This document shows positions 44,701-53,467 of a stretch of 64,000 nt of DNA, piece after piece. The DNA comes from Clostridium acetobutylicum ATCC 824 (GTDB taxonomy: Bacteria > Bacillota > Clostridia > Clostridiales > Clostridiaceae). Location of the stretch: contig NC_003030.1 in assembly GCF_000008765.1 (NCBI RefSeq), positions 2,390,001-2,454,000 of the forward strand. The letters run 5' to 3'. Numbering within the stretch: the stretch's first letter is position 1; each line of letters begins with the position of its first letter. The notes below the pieces were generated by a model. That model ran no database searches. It was not told the DNA's origin and saw only the letters and a program-made list of their open reading frames with translations. The translations under genes and the position numbers were made by a program.

Positions 44701-44865
44701 ATCCTTTGAGCCATTATCTACAACTATATATTCAATTTTATCGCTTGGATAAGATAAATTTTTAAGCTCACTAAAACAATTTTTAAGATGCTGCAATCCA
44801 TTATAATTTACGATTATAAAACTTACTTTAGGATAACTATTCAAAATATTTTCCCCACTTTCCAT
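41710..44865 (-). CDS. Bifunctional GT2-GT4 glycosyltransferase with C-terminal coiled coil
   Basis: 1051 residues. Domain order: GT2 (about 10-290; VSFIIVNYNGLQHLKNC, VDNGSKDGSVEFL, LINNDMKLD, GGSMLIRKDVFIEIGG, YYEDVDLGWRLW), a linker, a GT4-like GT-B domain (about 385-780; KKMAGPGIRYWEFAKELG, LIWGGGIWNWFDPIT, ETRFSFRTRILDYFW), a beta-rich segment (about 790-960), and a coiled coil ending in a basic helix (about 985-1051). Such double transferases build a repeating unit or linker on lipid-linked glycan. It is encoded between the ABC exporter ATPase and a GT4 paralogue of its second domain. The final coiled coil may dock it to partner proteins. Sugars unknown. Confidence 0.9.
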   Translation of the reverse strand: MESGENILNSYPKVSFIIVNYNGLQHLKNCFSELKNLSYPSDKIEYIVVDNGSKDGSVEFLKKNYPAVKIIKNDSNEGFAKPNDDAAKIAEGEYLALINNDMKLDKNWLNDMFETLENCNDNSYVCAGSKIVNWDGSKLDFAGGSVSFAGYGYQYDYGMDIKEANKKYNEDRDILFACGGSMLIRKDVFIEIGGFDKDYFAYYEDVDLGWRLWVLGYKVRFCSKAICYHRHNGTSKKFNQHKMKTLFERNALYTIYKNYSSDNFDIVLCNLLLMIQRIQMDLKLDEGVFDITNTEESFFEIDSDEKNFSSLVAINNLTDNLQRLNEKRQYIQRNRKVKDTDLKKLIPNPLMPFPVEYYHDYKYLDKFQRLLNTYNVEEKLDAKFRRKILLISNEPIAKKMAGPGIRYWEFAKELGKYNEVVLAIPNENQIDTSELNIEMVEYEPGNADKLIRAAHESDIIILQGLILEIIPELKDICREKILIVDIYDPFVIEILETYKNKSIKNRVEANNLNLKIQLEQLELGDYFICANDKQMDYWIGMLSALNKVNPHEYDLSYKLDKLIDLVPFGVSNEEPVNNKKMMKDKIPNLKDTDKVLIWGGGIWNWFDPITLIKAINEISKERDDIKLFFLGVKHPNPGVPEMEMCNNAIKLAEKLELKDKYVFFNMDWVEYNDRQNFLMESFAGVSCHLDNLETRFSFRTRILDYFWAKLPIIATEGDYFAELIEKDELGVVVKYGNVASLKDGILKLVSDEAFYEKCKANIAKVREEYRWKKVMKPLVKFCNDPIKKMKMDIEGTKNVIVDISEERQTSNVGQLTKGRKIGQKFICRYPNLTSIDLKVATYGRKNEHDIKFYLYEDSNNSIVAEQTIDASSLTDNSWISIKFKPIMNSQNRKFRFILEADTDDFTNCITIWKNDGEEKEDLNEYIGSIIENGKELKGSLLFKSKCVYKVNPLDKEKCVVLDEEELVSDFDISEEVMLSEGSENGDVNTIMIKKMKEINSLNKKILNLQNSLSEVKVNVNELESHVGKIDRNLNRIKNLNIFRAFKKIFRR

Positions 44866-44877
44866 TTTTAACGATTA

Positions 44878-46137
44878 TTAAAGCATCCAATCACAACTAA
44901 TTTTAACTTTTCCATCCTCTTTTATGTTTCCTTCGTGAATTGTAAACCAATAATGCTTATGTCTAAAATCGTATATCTCTTGTAAATTCTCATCCATCAG
45001 TGCAATTGAAAAATAATATTTAGATTTTAACAAAAGTTCATTTTGTAAAGAAAAACTCACCATGTTAGTATCCTTCATTTCTGTAATCAACATTCCATCT
45101 TGTTTACAATCATGGTATATAAGCTTATATCCTTCTTCTGTAATTATTTCAAATGCCATAACAGCTGCTTTAATATCAGTATTTTTCCTAAATTCAACAT
45201 TTACCTTTATATTTTCTTCAGTTCCAAAAAAGTTCCTAGGTCTACCCTCTTTATCAGAGAAATATAATTTAGTTATTTCTAGTTTTTTGTTACCTTCTCT
45301 ATTTCCATCTTTAAATTCATCTGCCTCATGAAGCTTAAAATCAAAATCAGCTAGACTTTCCTCGCTTTTTTGCTCTTCTTTTTTATGTTCTTCACTTTTA
45401 GCATATAATAGCTTCATGTATAGTCCAACCATTCTATCAGTAGATCCCTCTATTACTTCTCCACCTTTTCTTATGAATATGCATCTATCACATATACGTC
45501 TTACCGTGCTCATATCATGAGAAACAAATAAAATAGTTTTACCCTGTTCCTTAAATGCTTGTATTTTATTAAGACACTTTTTCTGAAAATTTGCGTCTCC
45601 AACCGCTAAAACCTCATCAACAAGAAGTATATCTGGATTTACAGTTACAGCAACTGAAAAACCAAGTCTCATATACATTCCAGAGGAATAATTTTTAACT
45701 GGTGTATCCATGAAATTTTCAAGCTCTGCAAATTCTACAATTTCATCATATCTCTCATCTATTTCTTTTTTACTAAGTCCCATTATAGAACCATATAAAT
45801 ATACATTTTCTCTACCTGTCATATCTGGTTGAAAACCAACTCCAACCTCAAGAAGAGAAGATATTTTTCCTTTAACCGTAACCTGACCCTCATTAGGTCT
45901 TATAATGTTAGCAACTAATTTTAAACTAGTACTTTTACCTGTTCCATTTTCTCCAATTATTCCTATAGTCTCACCTTGACCAATTTTAAAAGAGGCATTT
46001 TTAAGAACATGAAGCTGTTCAACTTCAAGCTTATTTCTATTAAGCACCTTGTTTAAAAATTTTTCCTTCAAGGAATAGCTTTTGTTTTTATATAAATTAA
46101 AATGTTTTGAAACGTTTTTAAATTCAATAACTACCAT
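44878..46137 (-). CDS. wzt: ABC polysaccharide exporter ATPase (Wzt) with C-terminal glycan-binding domain
   Basis: 419 residues from ATG 46137, preferred because GGAGTG is upstream; the 46173 start lacks a ribosome site. Nucleotide-binding domain (1-245): Walker A GENGTGKST, signature YSSGM and Walker B ILLVDEVLAVGD. After a charged linker (about 250-280) the C-terminal beta-sandwich (about 290-415) matches the Wzt_C type that recognises the finished polymer's end. With the permease directly upstream it forms the two-component exporter for undecaprenyl-linked polysaccharide or teichoic acid. Confidence 0.95.
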   Translation of the reverse strand: MVVIEFKNVSKHFNLYKNKSYSLKEKFLNKVLNRNKLEVEQLHVLKNASFKIGQGETIGIIGENGTGKSTSLKLVANIIRPNEGQVTVKGKISSLLEVGVGFQPDMTGRENVYLYGSIMGLSKKEIDERYDEIVEFAELENFMDTPVKNYSSGMYMRLGFSVAVTVNPDILLVDEVLAVGDANFQKKCLNKIQAFKEQGKTILFVSHDMSTVRRICDRCIFIRKGGEVIEGSTDRMVGLYMKLLYAKSEEHKKEEQKSEESLADFDFKLHEADEFKDGNREGNKKLEITKLYFSDKEGRPRNFFGTEENIKVNVEFRKNTDIKAAVMAFEIITEEGYKLIYHDCKQDGMLITEMKDTNMVSFSLQNELLLKSKYYFSIALMDENLQEIYDFRHKHYWFTIHEGNIKEDGKVKISCDWML

Positions 46138-46194
46138 ATTATTTTCACTCCAATTTATTGTAAAGCTGTTCACCTAAGTAGGTTAATGCTTTAA

Positions 46195-46980
46195 TTAAAC
46201 TTCCTCTGCAAAATCATTTTCTATTTTTCTAAATATCCTATCGCCTACATATAAAAGCACTATATCCCATACCAATATTACTACTATGTAAAAAGGATTT
46301 GGCATTTTGCCTTCTAATAAAACACTTCTTATACATTCTACAATCATAGTCATAGGATTTATTAAAAGTATATTTTTGTACAAAATAGGAATACGATCCA
46401 ATACATACACGATTGGTGTCAAATAAAACCATAACATAAACAGAACCTCTACAAAATGTGAAACATCTCTATATAATACATTAAGAGACGATAAAATAAG
46501 AGATAATCCAACAGAAAAAACTAAAAGCAATAGTAATATTATAGGAAGCAATAGTATAGTAAAGCTAAAAGGCACTTGCGATACTATCATAGCTCCAAAT
46601 AAAATAACAAGAGTTATTAAAAAACTGACAAAGTTTGAAAATATTATTGATAAAGGCATTATCTGCCTAGGAAAATATATTTTCTTAATTAAATTTGAAT
46701 TAGAAATAATAGATGTAGTACTTCCTTGAACAGCGCCTTGAAAAAATTGCCATGGGAGAAGCGCTGCAAGTAAAGTAACCGTATAATTAGGAGTAGTCTG
46801 GTGCATTATATATTTAAATGCAAAAGTATAAACAATCAAAAGCATTATTGGATTTAAAAATGACCAAAAAAAACCTAAAGCAGAATTTCTATACTTTAAT
46901 TTTAATTCTTTCATTGTTAAGTTTTGTAAAAGTTCTTTATATTTTAATATCTCTTTGATAGAATTAATCAAAGGTTTCAC
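46195..46980 (-). CDS. wzm: ABC polysaccharide exporter permease (Wzm)
   Basis: 261 residues, six membrane segments of the ABC-2 type. Family segments: MKELKLKYRNSALGFFWSFLNPI, LLAALLPWQFFQGAVQGST, SNSNLIKKIYFPRQIMPLS, VLYRDVSHFVEVLFMLWFYLTPIVY and PMTMIVECIRSVLL. It forms the membrane channel for the Wzt ATPase encoded next. It starts 11 bases after the sugar-phosphate transferase gene and precedes wzt by about 57 bases. Confidence 0.95.
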   Translation of the reverse strand: MKPLINSIKEILKYKELLQNLTMKELKLKYRNSALGFFWSFLNPIMLLIVYTFAFKYIMHQTTPNYTVTLLAALLPWQFFQGAVQGSTTSIISNSNLIKKIYFPRQIMPLSIIFSNFVSFLITLVILFGAMIVSQVPFSFTILLLPIILLLLLVFSVGLSLILSSLNVLYRDVSHFVEVLFMLWFYLTPIVYVLDRIPILYKNILLINPMTMIVECIRSVLLEGKMPNPFYIVVILVWDIVLLYVGDRIFRKIENDFAEEV

Positions 46981-46991
46981 CTACTTTTTTT

Positions 46992-48377
46992 CTAATATAT
47001 TTTTATTTTTATATTCTTTTTCTTCAATATTTCTTCAAGCTCTACATCGTCTTTAACAGCCTCAGTACTTTCTTTCATAAACATTATTTTAACAGTTTGT
47101 ATAATAAGCTTTATATCCAATAAAATAGAATAATTTTTTATATACATTATGTCGTATTTTATTTTATCTTCTGGCGTTGTATTATACTTCCCTAAAACCT
47201 GTGCTAAACCTGTAAGTCCTGCTTTTACAAAAGTTCTATACTTATAATCTGGTATTTCCTTTTCAAATTTTTCTACATAAAATGGTCTTTCTGGTCTTGG
47301 GCCAACTATGCTCATATCACCTTTTAATATGTTAAACAGCTGTGGTATTTCGTCTAACCTTGTAGCCCTCATAATTTTACCTATTTTAGTTATTCTAGAA
47401 TCATTTTCTGTAACCAAAACTGGTCCTGAGTGTTTTTCTGCATTAACTATCATAGATCTAAATTTTATTAATTTAAACTTCTTACCACCATTTGTAACCC
47501 TTTCTTGAAAATAAAACGGACTTCCTCCATCTGTACATTTAATAATTATAGGAAGTATTATAAGGAATGGTGAAAATACTACAGTAGCTATTATCGCCAC
47601 AACTATATCTAGTAATCTTTTTACTGTTTTTTGTTCTGCACTAAGTTCTAAAGTATCTACCTTTAAAATAGGAACGTCGTCTATCTGCTCAAAATTAGCT
47701 TTATAAAAAGCAATATCAGTAACAGATGGGACTATAAATATATTCTTATTCATATACATGCTTTCTTTTATAATGGTGCTTTTAGTATTTTCATCTAAGT
47801 CATCCGATATAAGCACTATATCTGCTTTTTCTACGATACTTTTTTTATCTTCAGTATAATTTTTAATTATACTGCTTATACTATATAAATCATCATGCTT
47901 AAGCAGTATTTTTTTTGCAATACTTTCTCCATTTTGACCTATTATCACAGTATTTTTTGTTCCATAAATCTTTCTTTCAAGCTTCCACCACAAGCATTTA
48001 AATATGGATAAAAGGAAAAATTGAAATACAGAACTAAGAAGTATAACTAGTCTCGGATAAGAAAACCCTCTCAATGAAAATGTAATAGCCATTGTAAACA
48101 CAAAAAGCATTATTACTGTTAAAAAAATTGAATATACAATCTCCCAGAGGCTCTTCTTAAGTATATCAACAAGTCCAAATATATACATAAACACCATATA
48201 CACAATAATTGTAAATGGTAGTGATCTTTCAAAAGGAGCATAATTAAATTTTGGAGGTATAATCCTAAATCTAAACCTAACCATGTAAGCTAAATATATG
48301 GAAAATGCCACAATAAATATTTCAAGAACAATAGATAAAATTCTGTAGAAATTTGAAATCGCATTGTTTTTTTTCAA
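46992..48377 (-). CDS. Undecaprenyl-phosphate sugar-1-phosphate transferase (WbaP/WcaJ-like)
   Basis: 461 residues from TTG 48377, chosen because GAGGTG lies 6 bases upstream; the GTG at 48386 is part of that ribosome site. Four to five N-terminal membrane segments, a cytoplasmic nucleotide-binding-like middle (about 140-240), another membrane hairpin and the catalytic bacterial sugar transferase domain (about 265-464): FQERVTNGGKKFKLIKFRSM, TRLDEIPQLFNILKGDMSIVGPRPERP, GLTGLAQV. It moves hexose-1-phosphate from a nucleotide sugar onto undecaprenyl phosphate and starts lipid-linked glycan synthesis. First gene of the wzm-wzt operon. Confidence 0.94.
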   Translation of the reverse strand: MKKNNAISNFYRILSIVLEIFIVAFSIYLAYMVRFRFRIIPPKFNYAPFERSLPFTIIVYMVFMYIFGLVDILKKSLWEIVYSIFLTVIMLFVFTMAITFSLRGFSYPRLVILLSSVFQFFLLSIFKCLWWKLERKIYGTKNTVIIGQNGESIAKKILLKHDDLYSISSIIKNYTEDKKSIVEKADIVLISDDLDENTKSTIIKESMYMNKNIFIVPSVTDIAFYKANFEQIDDVPILKVDTLELSAEQKTVKRLLDIVVAIIATVVFSPFLIILPIIIKCTDGGSPFYFQERVTNGGKKFKLIKFRSMIVNAEKHSGPVLVTENDSRITKIGKIMRATRLDEIPQLFNILKGDMSIVGPRPERPFYVEKFEKEIPDYKYRTFVKAGLTGLAQVLGKYNTTPEDKIKYDIMYIKNYSILLDIKLIIQTVKIMFMKESTEAVKDDVELEEILKKKNIKIKIY

Positions 48378-48805
48378 GAACTTCACCTCTTTTACCTAAT
48401 TTTTAAACAAAAACAATCACTAATCTACTATAACAAATTAAGTATATTATTTCAAGTGACATTTACCAACGCTTTTCCTATTAAGACAAATTCTAAACTA
48501 AAATCCACAAAACCTAATTTAACTATAGAAATTTAATCCACATTATAAAATCTATAACTTAATATAGGGCTTCTAACTCAATCATAAATCTACACACTAA
48601 TACTTACCTTATAAATAATGTATAAATCAAATTTCAGTATAGAAACCCTATATGTGAAATAAAACAGTCTTAGTATCAAAGTACCATATACTAAAACTCT
48701 CTAGAAATTCTAACTTTAAATATGTTTAAGTCTAACTTCATTTTAGTTTAATTATATTCAATATCAGAACAAGAAAATAAATTAAATACTATTTACTGAA
48801 GCGTT
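48378..48805. other. 428-base intergenic region
   Basis: No gene in either direction; AT-rich with stops in all frames. It must contain the promoter of the sugar-phosphate transferase operon and the 3' end region of rfbC. I see no convincing terminator hairpin or riboswitch. Confidence 0.45.
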
Positions 48806-49363
48806 CTAAAACTTAATTCCACATTCGCTTAGTTTAGGCCATTTTTGATCTTTTTCTGAAAAAATCAAGTTTTCTATGTCATCGATAGGCCATTTTATTC
48901 CTACTTCAGGGTCATTCCACAATATTCCGCCTTCTGATGTTGGATCATAAAAGTCAGTACACTTATAGCAAAATTCGGCTTCTTCAGATAATACTACAAA
49001 ACCATGTGCAAAGCCTTCAGGTATATAGAATTGTTTTTTATTTTCTTCACTTAAAGTTACTCCTACCCATTTACCATAGGTTTTTGAACCTTCTCTAAGA
49101 TCAACTGCAACATCAAAAACTTCTCCCTTTACAACTCTAACAAGCTTACCTTGAGTATGTTTTTTTTGAAAATGAAGTCCTCTTAAAACTCCTTTTCTAG
49201 ACTTTGACTGATTATCTTGAACAAAAACCATATCAAGACCTGCTTCTTTAAATTCCTCATAGTTATATGTTTCCATGAAATAACCTCTGTTATCTCCAAA
49301 AACACCTGTTTCTATTATGTATACTCCATCGATATCTGTTTTTTCAAATTTAAACTTTCCCAT
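48806..49363 (-). CDS. rfbC: dTDP-4-dehydrorhamnose 3,5-epimerase
   Basis: 185 residues, the normal cupin-fold length. Family motifs: GDNRGYFMETYNYEEF, FVQDNQSKSRKGVLRGLHFQ (catalytic His), KLVRVVKGEVFDVAVDLREGS, PEGFAHGFVVLSEEAEF and WNDPEVGIKWP. Third enzyme of dTDP-L-rhamnose synthesis, following rfbB. A strong stem-loop separates it from rfbB. Confidence 0.97.
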   Translation of the reverse strand: MGKFKFEKTDIDGVYIIETGVFGDNRGYFMETYNYEEFKEAGLDMVFVQDNQSKSRKGVLRGLHFQKKHTQGKLVRVVKGEVFDVAVDLREGSKTYGKWVGVTLSEENKKQFYIPEGFAHGFVVLSEEAEFCYKCTDFYDPTSEGGILWNDPEVGIKWPIDDIENLIFSEKDQKWPKLSECGIKF

Positions 49364-49410
49364 TTAAATTCATCTCCAATTTATAATTTTATATTCCATT
49401 TTTACAGTAA

Positions 49411-49449
49411 AATCAGTAACTATTTGCTTTTAGCAAACAATTACTGATT
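49411..49449 (-). terminator. Stem-loop between rfbB and rfbC
   Basis: 18-base arms (49411-49428 with 49432-49449) with two G-U pairs and a 3-base loop, followed on the minus strand by TTTTACTG. It probably reduces or processes the transcript between rfbB and rfbC rather than ending it, since rfbC has no clear promoter of its own. Confidence 0.65.
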
Positions 49450-49459
49450 CAATAATCAA

Positions 49460-50515
49460 TTATTTGTTGTTATACATTTTCTTGTAATAATCTTGATATG
49501 TACCAGAAGTAACATTTTCCATCCACTCTTTGTTTTGAAGATACCATTTAATAGTTTTAACTATTCCTACCTCGAACTTAGTTTCAGGATACCAATCAAG
49601 TTCATCTTTAATTCTTGTTGGATCAATTCCATATCTTCTATCGTGACCTTTTCTATCTTCAACATATTTTATTAAACTTTCATCTACTGTGCTATCAACA
49701 TTATCATGGATATATTGTATTACAGTTTTAACTATAAATATATTTGTTCTTTCGTTATGTCCACCAACATTGTATACTCTTCCAAGTTCTCCTTCATTTA
49801 GTACCATATCAATTGCTTTACAATGGTCTTCCACATAAAGCCAATCTCTTATATTCATTCCATCACCGTATACAGGTAATTCATTTTTATTAAGGCAGTT
49901 ATTAATTAATAATGGTATTAATTTTTCTGGAAACTGATAAGGTCCATAATTATTAGAACATCTTGTAATATTAATAGGCATTTTAAAAGTATCGAAATAA
50001 GCCTTTACAATCATATCTGCACTTGCTTTACTTGCTGAATATGGACTGTGTGGATTTAAAGGTGTTGTTTCAGTGAAAAATCCTTCTTTTCCAAGTGAAC
50101 CATAAACTTCATCAGTTGATATTTGAAGATATTTTTTACCTGCTTTAAAACCATCTTTAGTCTCCCAATTGTTTTTAGCTATATTCAATAAATTAACAGT
50201 ACCAAGTACGTTAGTTTGAACAAATATTTCAGGCATCTTGATACTTCTATCAACATGAGATTCTGCAGCAAAATTCACAACATAATCTATATCATAATTT
50301 TTAAATATGTCTTCAATTGCTTCTTTATCACATATATCTGCCTGAACAAAAACATAGTTTGGATTTTGTTCACAGCCCTTCAAATTTTCAAGATTACCAG
50401 CATAAGTTAATTTATCTACATTTATTATCTTTATGTCATTATACTTGTTAAGCATATAATGTACAAAGTTTGAACCTATAAATCCAGCTCCACCTGTTAC
50501 CAAATAAGTTTTCAT
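49460..50515 (-). CDS. rfbB: dTDP-glucose 4,6-dehydratase
   Basis: 351 residues, short-chain dehydrogenase superfamily. NAD-binding TGGAGFIGSNFVHYML, NFAAESHVDRSI, the STDEVYGSLG catalytic segment, YSASKASADMIV (YxxxK), RCSNNYGPYQFPEKLIPL and GDGMNIRDWLYVEDHC. Second step of dTDP-rhamnose synthesis. It lies 42 bases after rfbA. Confidence 0.97.
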   Translation of the reverse strand: MKTYLVTGGAGFIGSNFVHYMLNKYNDIKIINVDKLTYAGNLENLKGCEQNPNYVFVQADICDKEAIEDIFKNYDIDYVVNFAAESHVDRSIKMPEIFVQTNVLGTVNLLNIAKNNWETKDGFKAGKKYLQISTDEVYGSLGKEGFFTETTPLNPHSPYSASKASADMIVKAYFDTFKMPINITRCSNNYGPYQFPEKLIPLLINNCLNKNELPVYGDGMNIRDWLYVEDHCKAIDMVLNEGELGRVYNVGGHNERTNIFIVKTVIQYIHDNVDSTVDESLIKYVEDRKGHDRRYGIDPTRIKDELDWYPETKFEVGIVKTIKWYLQNKEWMENVTSGTYQDYYKKMYNNK

Positions 50516-50557
50516 ATATTTGTTCTCTCCTTCACAACTTATAAATTACAATTTGTT

Positions 50558-51424
50558 TTATTCTTGTACTAAATTAAACAGATATTTACCATAGTCTGTC
50601 TTATGAAGTGGCTGTGCAAGCTTTTTAACCTGCTCTTTTGAAATATAACCTTTTCTATAAGCTATCTCTTCTATACAAGCAACATATAACCCTTGTCTCG
50701 TTTCTATTGCTTCAACAAAATTAGCAGCATCTAAAAGGCCTCTATAAGTTCCTGTATCAAGCCAAGCCATACCTCTTCCAAATAACTCTACTTTTAACTT
50801 TCCGCTTTCAAGATAAGCGTTATTAACAGCTGTTATTTCTATTTCTCCCCTATCAGAAGGTTTAACATTTTTAGCTATTTCAACTACATTGTTATCGTAG
50901 AAGTAAAGTCCTGGAACAGCATAATTAGATTTTGGATTCTCAGGTTTTTCCTCTATTGATATAACATTATTATTATTATCAAACTCAACTACACCAAAGG
51001 CTCTAGGATTGCTTACATGATATCCAAAAATTGTAGCTCCTTCTTCTCTTGATGCAGCATTTTGAAGTCTCTCAGAAAATCCATAACCATGAAATATATT
51101 ATCTCCAAGTACAAGAGAAACTCTATCGTTTCCTATAAACTTTTCTCCTACTATGAAAGCATCTGCCAATCCTCTTGGCTTATCTTGAACCGCATACTGA
51201 ATCTCTAATCCAACATGACTTCCATCTCCTAAAAGTTCTTTATAAGCATTTACGTCTCTTGGAGTTGATATTATTAAAACTTCTCTTATTCCAGAAAGCA
51301 TAAGTACTGATAAAGGATAATATATCATTGGTTTATCATAAATTGGAAGCAACTGTTTTGATGTTGCCATAGTTATAGGATAGAGTCTTGTCCCAGATCC
51401 TCCAGCTAAAATTATACCTTTCAT
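50558..51424 (-). CDS. rfbA: Glucose-1-phosphate thymidylyltransferase
   Basis: 288 residues. N-terminal nucleotide-binding [19 protein letters not shown], then [54 protein letters not shown] and [13 protein letters not shown]. It makes dTDP-glucose from dTTP and glucose-1-phosphate and opens the rhamnose pathway. AAGGAGG precedes ATG 51424. Same direction as the epimerase and galU genes upstream, with a 104-base gap that may hold a promoter. Confidence 0.97.
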   Translation of the reverse strand: MKGIILAGGSGTRLYPITMATSKQLLPIYDKPMIYYPLSVLMLSGIREVLIISTPRDVNAYKELLGDGSHVGLEIQYAVQDKPRGLADAFIVGEKFIGNDRVSLVLGDNIFHGYGFSERLQNAASREEGATIFGYHVSNPRAFGVVEFDNNNNVISIEEKPENPKSNYAVPGLYFYDNNVVEIAKNVKPSDRGEIEITAVNNAYLESGKLKVELFGRGMAWLDTGTYRGLLDAANFVEAIETRQGLYVACIEEIAYRKGYISKEQVKKLAQPLHKTDYGKYLFNLVQE

Positions 51425-51528
51425 TAATAAGTAACCTCCTTGATTTATCTTAATATATGTCCATATATAGTATTTTCGGCATTGCAGAATTCATTATACT
51501 ATATAATTTTTTTATTGTCTAATTTAAA

Positions 51529-52434
51529 TTAAAAGCTTTGAATTGTTTCCTTTATACCTAGCTTTAAATCGTATTTAGGCTTCCATCCGCATGCATTATA
51601 TATTTTATCATAAGACATATAACTTTCAAAGATATCTCCTGCTCTCTCACCCTTATGCATTATTTCCACTTCTTTTCCATAAGCTTCACACATTAGCTTA
51701 GCTAAATCATTTATGGTTGTTTTAGTATTTGTAGAAACATTATATATGTCATTATCTAATGAATTTAAAGCGAGAATATTAGCTTCTGTTACATCTTTTA
51801 CATATACAAAATCTCTTATTTGATTTCCGTTTCCATATATGCAAAGAGGTTCACCCTTTGTAAGTTTCTCCGCAAAAATTGAAACTACTCCACCTTCTCC
51901 ACTACTATCTTGTCCCGGTCCATAAACATTTGAATACCTTAACACTGTATAATTAATATTGTAAAGCTTTTTATATACATTTAGATAGTGTTCTACCGTA
52001 TGCTTTGAAACACCATAGGAAGATATCATATTAAGTGGATGTTTTTCATCTATTGGAAGATACTTAGGTTCTCCGAAGATAGCAGCAGATGCTGGATAGA
52101 TTACTTTTCTTACTGCATACTTTCTGCACATCTCAAGTATATTTATGCTACCTAAAACATTTACCTTAGCATCATACAATGGATCTTTTACAGAATCTGC
52201 AACACTTATTTGGGCTGCATTATGTATAACAACTTCAGGTCTTTCTATTTTAAATGCATTTTCTATTTCAGCTTCTGATATATCATATTTGTATATATTG
52301 ACTTCATCTGGCAAATTGCTCGAATTTCCATGTACCATATTATCTATAACTGAAACTTTATGACCATGTTCTAGTAGCGATTTAACCACATGTGATCCTA
52401 TAAATCCAGCACCACCTGTTACTAATATATTCAT
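51529..52434 (-). CDS. NDP-sugar epimerase/dehydratase (UDP-glucose 4-epimerase-like)
   Basis: 301 residues, extended short-chain dehydrogenase: TGGAGFIGSHVVKSLLEHGH, HNAAQISVADSVKDP, YPASAAIFGEP, YGVSKHTVEHYL (YxxxK), RYSNVYGPGQDSSGEGGV and GNGNQIRDFVYVKDV. Closest in look to GalE-type epimerases, but a UDP-glucose 4-epimerase versus another NDP-sugar specificity cannot be settled. It directly follows galU (28 bases), so UDP-glucose is a sensible substrate. Confidence 0.88.
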   Translation of the reverse strand: MNILVTGGAGFIGSHVVKSLLEHGHKVSVIDNMVHGNSSNLPDEVNIYKYDISEAEIENAFKIERPEVVIHNAAQISVADSVKDPLYDAKVNVLGSINILEMCRKYAVRKVIYPASAAIFGEPKYLPIDEKHPLNMISSYGVSKHTVEHYLNVYKKLYNINYTVLRYSNVYGPGQDSSGEGGVVSIFAEKLTKGEPLCIYGNGNQIRDFVYVKDVTEANILALNSLDNDIYNVSTNTKTTINDLAKLMCEAYGKEVEIMHKGERAGDIFESYMSYDKIYNACGWKPKYDLKLGIKETIQSF

Positions 52435-52462
52435 TTTAGTTCTCCTTCTCCATTTAAGAATT

Positions 52463-53374
52463 CTATTTACTCTTTTTGTTTAATTCGTCATATAAAGATT
52501 TAAAATTAGGATTATCTTTTATAGTAAATAAATAGTTCATAAATGGTTTTTTAAGCTCTTCTCTCTTTAATGCATACTCAACTGTAGCTTGAAGGAAACC
52601 TAATTTATCTCCAACATCATATCGTCTTCCTGAGAATACATAAGCGTACATTGCTTCTGTTTTCATAAGTGTTTTAAGTGCATCTGTAAGTTGAATTTCA
52701 TCACCCTTACCTGGTTTAGTGTTATCTAATATATCAAATATAGATGGAGTTATTATGTATCTTCCTAGTATAGCTAAATCGGAAGGTGCTTCTTCTTGTT
52801 TTGGCTTTTCAACCAAATCCTTTACCTTATAAACTCCATCTTCTATATGCATGCCATTTACTATACCATATTTTGACACCTCTGAATTAGGCACCCTTTG
52901 AACTCCTAATATGGAAGTTTTATACTCATTATAACAATTTATAAGTTGCTTTAAGCATGGTACCTTTGCATTTACTACATCATCACCTAATAAAACTGCA
53001 AATGGTTCATTACCTACAAAAGTTCTAGCACAATTAATTGCATGTCCAAGGCCTCTTGGTTCCTTCTGACGTATATAGTATATATTAGCTAAATTAGATA
53101 TATCTTTTACAACCTTAAGAAGTTCTTTTTTGTTATGACTCTCAAGTTCACTTTCAAGTTCAAATGATTTATCAAAATGATCCTCTATAGCTCTTTTGTT
53201 TCTTCCTGTAATAACAAGTATTTCTTCTATTCCTGATTGTACTGCTTCTTCAATTATATACTGTATTGTAGGCTTATCAACTATAGGAAGCATTTCCTTA
53301 GGTTGTGCCTTAGTTGCTGGTAAAAATCTTGTTCCTAACCCCGCTGCTGGTATTATAGCTTTTTTAACTCTCAT
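52463..53374 (-). CDS. galU: UTP-glucose-1-phosphate uridylyltransferase
   Basis: 303 residues from ATG 53374; AGGAG lies about 10 bases upstream, whereas the GTG at 53404 would put it inside the gene. Motifs: KAIIPAAGLGTRFLPATKAQP, KEMLPIVDKPTIQYI, EPRGLGHAINCARTFVG, LGDDVV, EKPKQEEAPSDLAILGRYI and GKGDEIQLTDAL. It makes UDP-glucose for glycan and lipoteichoic acid precursors. First gene of the minus-strand sugar-nucleotide run galU, epimerase, rfbA, rfbB, rfbC. Confidence 0.96.
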   Translation of the reverse strand: MRVKKAIIPAAGLGTRFLPATKAQPKEMLPIVDKPTIQYIIEEAVQSGIEEILVITGRNKRAIEDHFDKSFELESELESHNKKELLKVVKDISNLANIYYIRQKEPRGLGHAINCARTFVGNEPFAVLLGDDVVNAKVPCLKQLINCYNEYKTSILGVQRVPNSEVSKYGIVNGMHIEDGVYKVKDLVEKPKQEEAPSDLAILGRYIITPSIFDILDNTKPGKGDEIQLTDALKTLMKTEAMYAYVFSGRRYDVGDKLGFLQATVEYALKREELKKPFMNYLFTIKDNPNFKSLYDELNKKSK

Positions 53375-53467
53375 TGATAAAAAACTCCTCTCTCTTGCTA
53401 CCACGATTAAATATCACCTCTAAATTATTGTTGAAACCCAATTAATATTAACATTATTTATATTATA

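Noticed and set aside
48378-48805. Possible small gene or riboswitch in the gap before the sugar-phosphate transferase operon
   Set aside because: Stops in all frames and no recognisable conserved RNA core or terminator hairpin.
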